From positions 1 through 64,000 of the forward strand of contig CAWAMV010000003.1 of assembly GCA_963783195.1 (NCBI GenBank): a DNA stretch of 64,000 nucleotides. The letters are read 5' to 3'. Below are positions 18,322 to 31,127 of this stretch, one piece after another; position 1 is the stretch's first letter; each line of letters starts with the position of its first letter. The notes under the pieces were generated by a model. The model had not been told where the DNA came from. It was given only the letters and a program-made list of their open reading frames with translations, and did not search any database. This stretch comes from Croceibacterium_B sp963783195 (GTDB lineage: Bacteria > Pseudomonadota > Alphaproteobacteria > Sphingomonadales > Sphingomonadaceae). Made by a program: the position numbers and the translations under genes.

Positions 18322-19175
18322 CAGGCGCGCTTCTTCGCAGGTGCCTTCTTGGCGGCCGTTTTCTTCGTTGGTTCCTTTTTGCCGCTATCCTTGCCGACCG
18401 ACTTCTTGAGCGCCGCCATGAGGTCGATCACGTTGTCGCCGCCGCGGTTCGAGGGCTCCTCGACGTCCTCGAGGATCTTCTTGCCCTTGGCCTTGGACTT
18501 CTTCTCGATCAGCTTGTGCAACGCCTCGACGTAGCGGTCCTTGTATTCGCCGGGGTCGAAGGGGGCCGATTTCTGATCGATCAGCGTCTTGGCAAGGTCG
18601 AGCATGTCCTTGCTCGGCTTGGTATCCGGGATCTCGTCGAAATAGCTCTGCGCGCGCCGAACCTCGTTCTCGTAGCGCAACGTCTCCAGCACGAGGCCTT
18701 TGCCGCACGGCTTGAGCGACACGAGGTATTCGCGCCCACGCAGCGAAAGCTGGCCCAGGCCCACCTTCTTCGCCTGGCGCAGGGCCTCGCGCAGGACGAT
18801 GAACGCCTCTTCGGCCAGATCGTCCGCCGGCACGACGTAATAGGGCTTTTCGAAATAGAACACGTCGATCTCGTGCGCGTCGACGAATTGGACCAGTTCC
18901 AGCGTCTTCTTGCTCTCCACCTTGACCGCATCGATCTCGTCCTGATCGACCAGAACATAGTTGCCCTTGGAGATCTCGTATCCTTTGACGATCTCGTCGC
19001 GATCGACCGGGCCGATTCCCTCGACCACCTTTTCGTAATGGATGCGTTTGCCGGAAGGTTCGTGGATCTGATTGAATGAAATCGACGCCCCGGACTTCGT
19101 GGCCGTGTAGATTTCGACGGGGATCGAAACCAGCGCCAGCCTGATCTGCCCCTGCCAATATGCGCGTGCGGCCAT
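18321..19175 (-). CDS. ku: Non-homologous end-joining protein Ku
   Basis: This 284-residue bacterial Ku forms a homodimeric ring on DNA ends and recruits LigD. The core Ku beta-barrel is intact (ARAYWQGQIRLALVSIPVEIY at the start; IHYEKVVEGIGPVDRDEIVKGYE; YYVVPADDLAEEAF). The C-terminus is a lysine/alanine-rich tail (KKTAAKKAPAKKRA), as in Ku proteins that bind DNA beyond the ring. ATG 19175 has an excellent AAGGAGG 8 bases upstream; the longer in-frame extension runs through a divergent gene. It is the first gene of the ku-mgtC-ligD operon. Confidence 0.95.
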   Translation of the reverse strand: MAARAYWQGQIRLALVSIPVEIYTATKSGASISFNQIHEPSGKRIHYEKVVEGIGPVDRDEIVKGYEISKGNYVLVDQDEIDAVKVESKKTLELVQFVDAHEIDVFYFEKPYYVVPADDLAEEAFIVLREALRQAKKVGLGQLSLRGREYLVSLKPCGKGLVLETLRYENEVRRAQSYFDEIPDTKPSKDMLDLAKTLIDQKSAPFDPGEYKDRYVEALHKLIEKKSKAKGKKILEDVEEPSNRGGDNVIDLMAALKKSVGKDSGKKEPTKKTAAKKAPAKKRA

Positions 19176-19250
19176 GATTCGAACCTCCTTGCGGCAATCG
19201 TTGATTCGACTCGCTTGTCGGGCTGCGGTTCCGGGCCGTAAGACAATGAA

Positions 19251-19856
19251 ATGTGCAACCTCTACCGCATGACGAAGAACGCAGACGAAGTTGCGCACTT
19301 GTTCGACGCGCAACTCGGCTCGGTCGGCAATGCAGGGGCAGAGGTTTATCCCGGCTATCCGGGGCTGGTCGTGGCGCAGGGGACCCTTCGGTCGATGACC
19401 TGGGGCTTTCCGCTCGTCCTCAAGGGCAAGAACGGTCAGCCGCTGAAACCAAGGCCGGTCAACAACACCCGCGCCGACAAGCTCGACAGCTTCATGTGGC
19501 GCTTCTCCTTCCAGGAGCGGCGGTGTCTGATACCCGTCAGCGAATTTGCCGAAGCCGAAGGCCAGAAAGGAGCGATGACCCGCACGTGGTTTTCGCTGCC
19601 AGACCAGGCGGTTTTCGCAGTCGCCGGCATCTGGCGCGATACGCCCGAGTGGGGACCGGCCTATTCGATGGTCATGACGGAGGCCTGCCAGCACGTTGCC
19701 GATGTGCACACCCGTATGCCGGTGATCCTGCCCGTGGGCGACTGGGGCGACTGGCTCGACGGCGCGCCCGACGATGCTGCCCTGCTTTGCCGGCCCTACC
19801 CCGACATGATCGTCAGGGACGCGACCGACGAGCCGTGGGTGCGACGAAAGTCATAG
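19251..19856 (+). CDS. SRAP (YedK/HMCES-type) abasic-site shield protein
   Basis: A 201-residue SOS-response-associated peptidase-like protein. These proteins form a thiazolidine DNA-protein crosslink with abasic sites in single-stranded DNA through Cys2. Cys2 is present (MCNLY, where most members read MCGRY). The PVNNTRADKL stretch, IPVSEFAEAE (catalytic Glu region) and H153 in HTRMPVIL are all seen. It diverges from the Ku-LigD operon across a 75-bp gap, making a small DNA-repair island. No LexA box was recognised between them. Confidence 0.9.
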   Translation: MCNLYRMTKNADEVAHLFDAQLGSVGNAGAEVYPGYPGLVVAQGTLRSMTWGFPLVLKGKNGQPLKPRPVNNTRADKLDSFMWRFSFQERRCLIPVSEFAEAEGQKGAMTRTWFSLPDQAVFAVAGIWRDTPEWGPAYSMVMTEACQHVADVHTRMPVILPVGDWGDWLDGAPDDAALLCRPYPDMIVRDATDEPWVRRKS

Positions 19857-19913
19857 CTTGCCTTGCGCGTGCCAGGCGGCAAACTGCCTTCAAAGACCCG
19901 GGGGGAGAACCGA

Positions 19914-22091
19914 ATGCGCCTGAAGGCTTTTGCCGCCACGATCATGCTGCTGGCGGGTTGCGACGTGCCGGCCGATTACGGGCTGGCAGCGAGCGGCGCC
20001 GAGTTCGGGCGGATAGACCAGGCGCGGCTGGACGCCGCCGAACGCGATCCGGACAACTGGCTCGGCCACGGCCGGACCTATGCCGAACAGCGGTTCTCAC
20101 CGCTCGACCAGGTGAACGAAAGCAACGTGGACCAACTGGGCCTTGCCTTTTCGGTCCCGCTCGACACGAACCGCGGGCAGGAGGCGACCCCGATCGTCGT
20201 CGACGGGACGATGTATTTTTCGACCGCATGGTCGAAGGTCTTCGCGGTCGACGCCGCGACGGGCGAAGTGCTTTGGAGATTCGATCCGCAGGTGAAGGGC
20301 TCGCAGGGCGCTGCCGCCTGCTGCGACGTGGTCAACCGCGGCGTCGCGGTGTGGGACGGCAAGGTCTTCGTCGGCACGATCGACGCCCGGCTCGTCGCGC
20401 TCGATGCCGGGACCGGCGCCAAACTTTGGGACGTGCAGACCGCCGATATCGCCAAGCCCTACACCATTACGATGGCCCCCCGCGTGGTCCACGGGAAGGT
20501 GATCATCGGCAACAGCGGGGCGGAGCTCGGCGTGCGGGGCTATGTCTCGGCCTATGACGCGGTGTCTGGCGATCTCGCCTGGCGCTTTTACACCGTGCCG
20601 CCCAACCCGGCCGACGGGCCAGATGGCGCGGCCAGCGACGAGGTCTGGGCCGGGTCGGCGGGCCAGACCTGGGCCGGCAAGTGGTGGGAAATGGGGGGCG
20701 GAGGGACTGTCTGGGACTCGGTGGTCTACGATGCCGAATTCGACCAGATCCTCGTCGGCGTGGGCAACGGATCCCCATGGAACCACCGCGCCCGCAGCGA
20801 CGGCAAGGGCGACAACCTGTTCCTTGCCTCGATCCTGGCGCTCGATCCCGATACCGGCAAGTACAAGTGGCACTACCAGCTAAACCCCGGCGAAAGCTGG
20901 GACTACACCGCTACCCAGCAGATGACGCTCGCCGATCTCGTGATCGACGGAAAGCCGCGCAAGGTGGTCATGCAGGCGCCCAAGAACGGGTTCTTCTACG
21001 TCATCGACCGCAGCAACGGAAAGCTGATCAGCGCCGAGCCCTATTCGCGGCAGAACTGGGCCGAACGGATCGACCTTGCGACGGGTCGCCCGGTCGAGAG
21101 ACCGGGCGTACGCTACAAGGACAAGCCCTACGTCATCTTCCCGTCGGGTATCGGTGCGCACGCTTGGATGCCGATGAGCTATTCGCCCCGGACAGGGCTC
21201 GTCTACATCCCGATGATGGAAGTGCCGCTCTCGCTCGGAGACGACGTGAACTACGAGAGACACATCGGAAGGTGGAACACCGGGGTTGCCTTTCAGGCGC
21301 CGCCCGCCGGCTCTGTGCCAGGCGACACGCCCCTCGAGCGCCGGGCGGCGCTGGCAGCGATGAATCGCGGCGCCCTGGTCGCCTGGGACCCGGTGAAGCA
21401 GAAGGCTGTCTGGACGATCGAGAAGGAATGGCCTTGGAATGGCGGCACGCTGGCGACCGGTGGAAACCTGGTGTTCCAGGGCGATCCGTATGGCTGGTTT
21501 CATGCCTACGCGGCGGATACCGGCAAGGAGCTGTGGACGTTCGATGGCGGACGCGGAATCCTCGCCGGGCCGATCACCTACCGCGTGAATGGGGAGCAAT
21601 ACGTCGCCGTCCTTGCGGGTTACGGCGGGTCGATGGGCGTCGCGACGAACAGCCCGTTCATGCGCCGCCCAGCGCCCGATGGCGTGTTGTTGGCGTTCAA
21701 ACTCGGCGGTTCGGCCAAGTTGCCGCCGCTGCCGGCCTTCACGCCGCCACCCTTCCCTAGGTCCGACGAGCAATTCGCACCCGATCAGGTTGCGGAAGGG
21801 GCGAACCAGTACCTGGCGTTCTGCAACATCTGCCATGGCGGCCCGGTGAACCCGAACCTCTTCCGCTCGCAGGTCGCGACGGATGCCGGAGCGTGGAAAT
21901 CCGTCGTTTACGACGGTGCTTTGGCTGACAACGGGATGATCTCGTTCAAACCCTGGCTGTCGGAAAAGCAGGTCGAAGCGATCCGCGCCTATGTGCTGGC
22001 AGAGGCCGCACGCATGGCCGAGCTCCCGTCCGACAAGATCGCCCCGCCGGGCAAGACCGGCGACAAAGGGGCGGCGAGGCAGACGCCTTGA
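19914..22091 (+). CDS. PQQ-dependent quinohaemoprotein alcohol dehydrogenase
   Basis: A 725-residue periplasmic enzyme oxidising an alcohol with PQQ and passing electrons to a built-in haem c. Features: a signal ending LLAGC (residue 16), so it may be a lipoprotein; an eight-bladed W-motif propeller (for example ATGEVLWRFDP, ADTGKELWTFDGG); adjacent cysteines C136-C137, which form the ring disulfide near PQQ in this family; and a C-terminal cytochrome c domain with C637-N-I-C640-H641 and a candidate axial Met in NGMISFKP. GGGGGAG precedes ATG 19914. No PQQ synthesis genes are in the window. Substrate is unknown. Confidence 0.92.
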   Translation: MRLKAFAATIMLLAGCDVPADYGLAASGAEFGRIDQARLDAAERDPDNWLGHGRTYAEQRFSPLDQVNESNVDQLGLAFSVPLDTNRGQEATPIVVDGTMYFSTAWSKVFAVDAATGEVLWRFDPQVKGSQGAAACCDVVNRGVAVWDGKVFVGTIDARLVALDAGTGAKLWDVQTADIAKPYTITMAPRVVHGKVIIGNSGAELGVRGYVSAYDAVSGDLAWRFYTVPPNPADGPDGAASDEVWAGSAGQTWAGKWWEMGGGGTVWDSVVYDAEFDQILVGVGNGSPWNHRARSDGKGDNLFLASILALDPDTGKYKWHYQLNPGESWDYTATQQMTLADLVIDGKPRKVVMQAPKNGFFYVIDRSNGKLISAEPYSRQNWAERIDLATGRPVERPGVRYKDKPYVIFPSGIGAHAWMPMSYSPRTGLVYIPMMEVPLSLGDDVNYERHIGRWNTGVAFQAPPAGSVPGDTPLERRAALAAMNRGALVAWDPVKQKAVWTIEKEWPWNGGTLATGGNLVFQGDPYGWFHAYAADTGKELWTFDGGRGILAGPITYRVNGEQYVAVLAGYGGSMGVATNSPFMRRPAPDGVLLAFKLGGSAKLPPLPAFTPPPFPRSDEQFAPDQVAEGANQYLAFCNICHGGPVNPNLFRSQVATDAGAWKSVVYDGALADNGMISFKPWLSEKQVEAIRAYVLAEAARMAELPSDKIAPPGKTGDKGAARQTP

Positions 22092-22120
22092 GCACACCGA
22101 GATCAAACGAGCAGGCAGCC

Positions 22121-22585
22121 ATGTCACGTCCACCTCTTCCCCCGTTCAATGAAGAAACGGCCACCCGGAAGGTACGCATAGCGGAAGATGCGTGGAACGG
22201 GCGCGAGCCGGCGAAGGTGGCACTCGCCTACACGGCCGATAGTCGGTGGCGCAATCGCAGCGAGTTCCTGACCGGGCGTGAGGAGATTTAGGCTTTCCTC
22301 GCAAGGAAATGGGCCGCGGAACTCGAATACCGGCTAATCAAGGAACTGTGGGCCTTCACATCGCACCGGATCGCTGTTCGGTTCGCGTACGAATGGCACT
22401 CGACCGACGGCCGGTGGTACCGCTCCTACGGGAACGAGAACTGGGAGTTCGACCACCAGGGCCTGATGGCCCGGCGCCTGGCCTCGATCAACGATCTCGA
22501 AATCGACGAGGCCAAGCGTATGTTCCACTGGCCACTCGGACGCCGGCCCGACGATCATCCCGGGCTCACGGAGCTAGGACTCTAG
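22121..22585 (+). pseudogene. DUF1348-type NTF2-fold gene interrupted by an in-frame amber codon
   Basis: Reading from ATG 22121 gives MSRPPLPPFNEETATRKV and RWRNRSEFLTGREEI, then TAG at 22289-22291. The same frame continues without further stops to 22585, encoding AFLARKWAAELEYRLIKELW and ending with FHWPLGRRPDDHPGLTELGL. The whole matches the usual 150-155-residue DUF1348 protein (NTF2/SnoaL-like fold; function not established). A single G-to-T change turning GAG into TAG explains it. The gene starts 30 bp after the alcohol dehydrogenase stop and probably shares its transcript. Confidence 0.85.
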
Positions 22586-22592
22586 ACGCACG

Positions 22593-22624
22593 AAGGCCCG
22601 CCGATCACGAGACCGGCGGGCCTT
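22593..22624. terminator. Bidirectional terminator between the DUF1348 gene and tRNA-fMet
   Basis: AAGGCCCGCCG (22593-22603) pairs perfectly with CGGCGGGCCTT (22614-22624), an 11-bp stem with a 10-base loop. A short T-run follows on the plus strand. It sits between two convergent transcription units, including the end of the rrn operon. Confidence 0.8.
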
Positions 22625-22636
22625 TGTAAGTCCAGG

Positions 22637-22713
<77 letters not shown>

Positions 22714-22823
22714 GCACCGTTTCGCCTCGCTAGAGACGCAAAGAGGGCCACGAAGGCCCTCGATGGAGGGCTCGAGGCCCTCTGACTTGTGAATGGGTTT
22801 TCCCGTGCCCGCTGGCTGCAATG
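22714..22823 (-). other. 5S to tRNA-fMet spacer with two hairpins
   Basis: Two adjacent inverted repeats lie here: GAGGGCC/GGCCCTC at 22743-22761 and GAGGGC/GCCCTC at 22766-22782. They are probably processing signals in the rRNA precursor. Confidence 0.5.
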
Positions 22824-22938
22824 CCTGGCGACGTCCTACTCTTCCAACGCTTGAGCGTTAGTACCATCGGCGCTGTCTGGTTTCACGGCCGAGTTCGAGA
22901 TGGGATCGGGTGGGTCACAGACGCTATGGCCACCAAGC
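22824..22938 (-). rRNA. rrf: 5S ribosomal RNA
   Basis: On the minus strand the sequence starts near GCTTGGTGGCCATAGCG and contains the conserved CCCGATCCCATCTCGAACTC loop region, ending near GTCGCCAGGC. Length is about 115 nt. Ends are approximate. Confidence 0.93.
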
Positions 22939-23049
22939 AATGGAGCCAGCGGAAACGGGTTAAATCGATGCGTTGTTGTCATTTAGATGAGCGTCTGGCT
23001 GGACGATCCTCCGTCAACAACAGTGCAGGACTGTCATTGATGGTGCAGA

Positions 23050-25848
<2,799 letters not shown>

Positions 25849-26118
25849 CACACCATCAACGACAGGCCTGCATAAAAGCCTGCACGTCTTGCGACGGCAT
25901 GGAGGATAATCTCAGCCAGATATTACATCTGTAAGTGTCGCATCGCTGCCAATCAGCAAGGTCGAAACCTCACAGATCGACTGCCATGCGCCACGGCATC
26001 GATTTAAAAACCCATTCACAATGTCAAAGACGGCGATCCAATGATCGCCTGGCCGGCCGGAGCCGGATCAGCTTTCGTTTCATCCTGGAAAGTTACACCA
26101 AGTATACGCCATCAGCGG
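25849..26118 (-). other. tRNA-Ala to 23S spacer
   Basis: A 270-bp internal transcribed spacer without a gene. No extra tRNA was seen in it. Confidence 0.7.
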
Positions 26119-26194
26119 TGGTGGAGCGTATCGGGATCGAACCGATGACCTCAAGCTTGCAAAGCTAGCGCTCTCCCAACTGAGCTAACGCCCC
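26119..26194 (-). tRNA. tRNA-Ala (TGC)
   Basis: A 76-nt cloverleaf with encoded CCA. The acceptor GGGGCGT pairs with ACGCTCC and the anticodon loop CTTTGCAAG carries TGC. It is in the standard position in the 16S-23S spacer. Confidence 0.96.
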
Positions 26195-26211
26195 GTTCGC
26201 GTTCTGCGAGA

Positions 26212-26288
<77 letters not shown>

Positions 26289-26473
26289 GTTCGCACGCGC
26301 TGGCCCCAAAACCTACGAATAGGTCAGGCCGCAGGCGGCGTGAGCCAGCTCAGGCGTCACACGCAGGTCTCCCCGCGGGTGATTTTCCAGTGATGAAAGG
26401 ACATGAGGACGACGGCAATGTTCTTTGGAAAGGACGAAGCACTTCCGAGGGCTAGCCCCGGCGCTTTCGGCCG

Positions 26474-27970
<1,497 letters not shown>

Positions 27971-28340
27971 TTTGTGTCACACACCAAACAGGCACGATCC
28001 GAAGATCGCCGTCCTGCAAGGCATGAGCTTCAAGGAGCCGATACCTGCACTGTCAAACGTAATGGATACGAATGAACATGCATCATCACAGACCGCCGTG
28101 GTGGCGATCAGGATGTGGCAATCGGCTTGATTAACCGGTTACCGGAGCCTTGAGGTCCCCGGACCGGGCGCCGTCGCCCACATGTCCCTTCATCGAAAAC
28201 CGACAATGTCAAAGAGCCACTCAACAAATTTGGCGGACAACTATGGGACCCCGATTTACACCGGGGGACCGGTTGTCCGTTTCTGTTGGCGACCAACGAA
28301 GCTAGGCGGTTAAGCCGTCTGCGCCCCGTCGGTGAAGCGG
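27971..28340 (-). other. rrn leader region
   Basis: The 370-bp transcribed leader between the rrn promoter and 16S. It contains the boxA-like element at 28207-28218 and no coding sequence. Confidence 0.7.
28207..28218 (-). promoter_or_regulatory. boxA-like antitermination element of the rrn leader
   Basis: The minus strand reads GGCTCTTTGACA, close to the rrn boxA consensus (TGCTCTTTAACA) bound by NusB/NusE. It lies between the promoter and 16S, as expected. Confidence 0.65.
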
Positions 28341-28369
28341 CATATATGGGTGGCCTCGATTCGGGTCAA
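28341..28369 (-). promoter_or_regulatory. rrn operon sigma-70 promoter
   Basis: On the minus strand TTGACC (28369-28364) is followed after 17 bp by TATATG (28346-28341). It is upstream of the leader and 16S, facing them. Confidence 0.75.
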
Positions 28370-28587
28370 CGCCTTTCTGCAATTTTATTTCGCCGCCCTT
28401 TCGATTTCCCGCCTCTGCGTTGATTTATAACGGTTTTTTTGGCGGGATTGCGAGTACTGCGCCTGCCGCGAGGGGTTTGGAGCGCCTGCTAAACCAATTC
28501 TTATCCGGACCCGGCCTACTGCACGGGCGTGAAAATGTTCCGCATCCATGCCTCTGTATCCGCGCGCACGCGAGAGGGAGCCATCTC

Positions 28588-30051
28588 GTGAGTGAAGGAC
28601 TCGGCAAATCCGTTCGTCGTGCGGTTATCTGGCGGTCTGGGAGCCAGATCTTCTCGCAGGTCGTCGCCTGGGCTTCGACGCTGGCTGTCATCCGGATCCT
28701 CGACCCTGCGGATTATGGCCTGTTCGCCATGGCAGAGGTCGTGCTCGTCTTCCTGGCCTTCCTCAATGGCTACGGTTTCGCCGGGGCGCTGGTGAAGGAC
28801 CCGGATGTCACGCCTACCAAGATTCGCCAGGCGTTCGGCCTGTTGCTGCTGGTGAACGGCGCGCTCGCCGCGGTCCAGGTCAGCCTCGCCCCTGTCGCGG
28901 CGGCCTACTATCGCCAGCCGCTGGTGGCGGACCTGCTGCAGGTCCAGGCGCTCATCTTCCTCGCCACCCCGTTCATCGCGCTGCCCGAGGTGATGCTGAT
29001 GCGGGCGATGGATTTTCGCACACAGGCCTACGTCAACGTGGTGGCGACGATCGTTTCGGCGGGCGTCGCGCTGTTCTGCGCGCTGTCGGGCTATGGCGTC
29101 TGGACCCTGATCTACGCGCCGGTCGCCCTGTTCTGGACCAAGGCCATCGGCCTGATGGCGGCGACGCGCCTGTTCGTGCGGCCCAGCTTCAGCTTCCGCG
29201 GGGCCGGCCCGATGTTCGGCTTCGGGCTCGCCATGATTCTCAACCAGCTGTGCTGGATCGTCATCACCAAGGCCGACGCCTTTCTTGCCGCCCGATCGCT
29301 CAGCCCGCACGAGCTCGGCCTCTATACAGAGGCGTTGTTCATCACTTCCCTCGTCGCCGCCAAGTTCGTGCCCCCGCTCAACGAGGTTGCCTTCCCGGCC
29401 TATGCGCGCCTGCAGGGCGAGCGCGGCCAGATGGGCCCGGCGTTCCTCAAGACTGTCAAACTGGTGCTGCTGGCGACCTGTCCGCTCTACCTTGGGCTGT
29501 CGGCCGTGGCGTGGGACGCGATCTATGTGGTGCTGGGTGAGAAGTGGATCGGCATGGCACATCTGGTCGCTATCCTGGGCCTGGCCATGCCGGCCTTCAC
29601 GCTGCACATCCTCTTCGCGCCGCCGATCAACGCGATGGGCCACGTCAAGATCACCATGCGGGCAGCGATGTTCGGCGCGCTCGTCATGCCGCTGGCATAT
29701 CTGGCGGGCCTGCAGTGGGGCATGACTGGACTCGCCTTTGCGTGGCTGTTGGGCTTTCCGCTGCTACCGCTGGCGACCTATCTCCAGGCCCGCAAGCTGC
29801 TGGGCATCGACGCGCGCGGGATGCTCGGAGCGATCGCACCGGCATTGCTGGCCAGCGCCGGGATGGCGCTCATCGTGATCGCAGTTGGCCAGCAACTGCA
29901 CTCGCTGGCGCCATGGCAACGGCTCGTCACCGGGGTCGCCGTCGGCGCTGCGGCCTATCTCGCCATGCTCCTCATCGTGTCGCGCGACACATTGGCCGAA
30001 GTCCTCTCCTTCGTCCGCCGCCGCACCCCAGCGGTTTCAGCCGCCGCCTGA
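28588..30051 (+). CDS. Oligosaccharide flippase family (Wzx-like) membrane protein
   Basis: This 487-residue protein has about twelve to fourteen membrane helices and the polysaccharide biosynthesis/MOP flippase pattern: an N-terminal VIWRSGSQIFSQVVAWASTLAVIRILDPADYGLFAM segment split over the first helices. It probably flips lipid-linked glycans across the inner membrane for LPS O-antigen or exopolysaccharide. GTG 28588 was chosen because GAGAGGGAG lies 7 bases upstream; the longer frame from 28420 crosses a non-coding-looking leader. No glycosyltransferase genes adjoin it, so the glycan is unknown. Confidence 0.85.
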   Translation: MSEGLGKSVRRAVIWRSGSQIFSQVVAWASTLAVIRILDPADYGLFAMAEVVLVFLAFLNGYGFAGALVKDPDVTPTKIRQAFGLLLLVNGALAAVQVSLAPVAAAYYRQPLVADLLQVQALIFLATPFIALPEVMLMRAMDFRTQAYVNVVATIVSAGVALFCALSGYGVWTLIYAPVALFWTKAIGLMAATRLFVRPSFSFRGAGPMFGFGLAMILNQLCWIVITKADAFLAARSLSPHELGLYTEALFITSLVAAKFVPPLNEVAFPAYARLQGERGQMGPAFLKTVKLVLLATCPLYLGLSAVAWDAIYVVLGEKWIGMAHLVAILGLAMPAFTLHILFAPPINAMGHVKITMRAAMFGALVMPLAYLAGLQWGMTGLAFAWLLGFPLLPLATYLQARKLLGIDARGMLGAIAPALLASAGMALIVIAVGQQLHSLAPWQRLVTGVAVGAAAYLAMLLIVSRDTLAEVLSFVRRRTPAVSAAA

Positions 30052-30136
30052 ACCCCGTTTCTGCTTTGCGCCGAGTCGTGGTAGGCTGCACGCCGTGCCC
30101 CCGGCCGGGTGCCGCAAGGCACGACGGAGAGAGGCT

Positions 30137-31081
30137 ATGAGCTGGTTCCATTTCCTTGCCGCGGTTGCCGCAGGGAGCACCACGGCCGCCGCGACGTTCG
30201 AGCATGGTCCCGTCAATTCGGAAGATGCCGAGACAATCGAACTGACGGCAGAGCGTTACGAGCGGCTGACCGTGCCCGTCACGATAAAGGGCCAGGGCCC
30301 GTTTCGCTTCATGATCGATACCGGCGCTCAGGCGACCGTCCTGTCCAAAGGCTTGGCCGACCGCCTGCAACTGAACGAACGCAGGCCGGCGGTCCTCGTC
30401 GGAATGGCCAGCCGACGAGCGATCGAGGTGGCCGAAGTCCCCGAGTTCTCGCTCGGCACACGCACCATCAACATCCGCAACGCCCCGCTCGTCGAACGGG
30501 CCAACATCGGCGGCGCGGATGGGATCGTGGGGCTCGACAGCCTGCAGGGACAGCGCGTCCTGCTCGATTTCCGCAACAACCGGATGCTCGTGGCAGGTGC
30601 CCGCGAACTCGGCGGCAACAAGGGCTACGAAATCATCGTCAGGGCGCGTCCGCGTCTGGGCCAGCTGATCATCACCGAAGCGCGGCTCAACGGCGTAAAG
30701 GTGCAAGTGCTGATCGACACCGGCGCGCAGGGCAGCGTGGGCAATCATGCCCTGCTCGAGAAGCTGAAGCGGGCCAAGCCGATGGGCGACACCGTGATGA
30801 CCGACGTCAACGGGGCGACGCTGGCGGGAACCGCGCGTCAGGGCCGGTCGCTGACTTTCGGTCGGCTCGAATTGAGCAACCTGCCGATCGTCTTCGCCGA
30901 TTCGCCCTCGTTCCACGCGCTGGACCTGCACGACAAGCCGGCCCTCGTCCTCGGCGTGCGCGAGATGCGTCTGTTCTCGCGCGTGGCGATCGATTTCGAA
31001 GAGCGGAAGATCCTCTTCGACCTGCCGCGCAACGACAACTCGACGTACGACCCGATCCGCCGCTTCGGCCAGAGGCTCTGA
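30137..31081 (+). CDS. Two-domain retropepsin-like aspartic protease
   Basis: A 314-residue protein with a short N-terminal hydrophobic signal and two retroviral-type aspartic protease domains in tandem. The catalytic motifs are D61-T-G (RFMIDTGAQATVL) and D194-T-G (QVLIDTGAQGSVG). Each is followed by a hydrophobic-hydrophobic-glycine segment (DGIVGLD in the first, ALVLGV in the second). Retropepsins need two such motifs, normally from two subunits; here one chain supplies both, as in pepsins. It is probably periplasmic. Substrate is unknown. A purine-rich GGAGAGAGG precedes ATG 30137. Confidence 0.82.
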   Translation: MSWFHFLAAVAAGSTTAAATFEHGPVNSEDAETIELTAERYERLTVPVTIKGQGPFRFMIDTGAQATVLSKGLADRLQLNERRPAVLVGMASRRAIEVAEVPEFSLGTRTINIRNAPLVERANIGGADGIVGLDSLQGQRVLLDFRNNRMLVAGARELGGNKGYEIIVRARPRLGQLIITEARLNGVKVQVLIDTGAQGSVGNHALLEKLKRAKPMGDTVMTDVNGATLAGTARQGRSLTFGRLELSNLPIVFADSPSFHALDLHDKPALVLGVREMRLFSRVAIDFEERKILFDLPRNDNSTYDPIRRFGQRL

Positions 31082-31127
31082 CGCCGCGCCATTGCCAAGG
31101 GGGCCGCGAGGCCCCACTTGGCTGGCA

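Noticed and set aside
19176..19250. Possible LexA box between ku and the SRAP gene
   Set aside because: No recognisable LexA-type inverted repeat was seen in the 75 bp.
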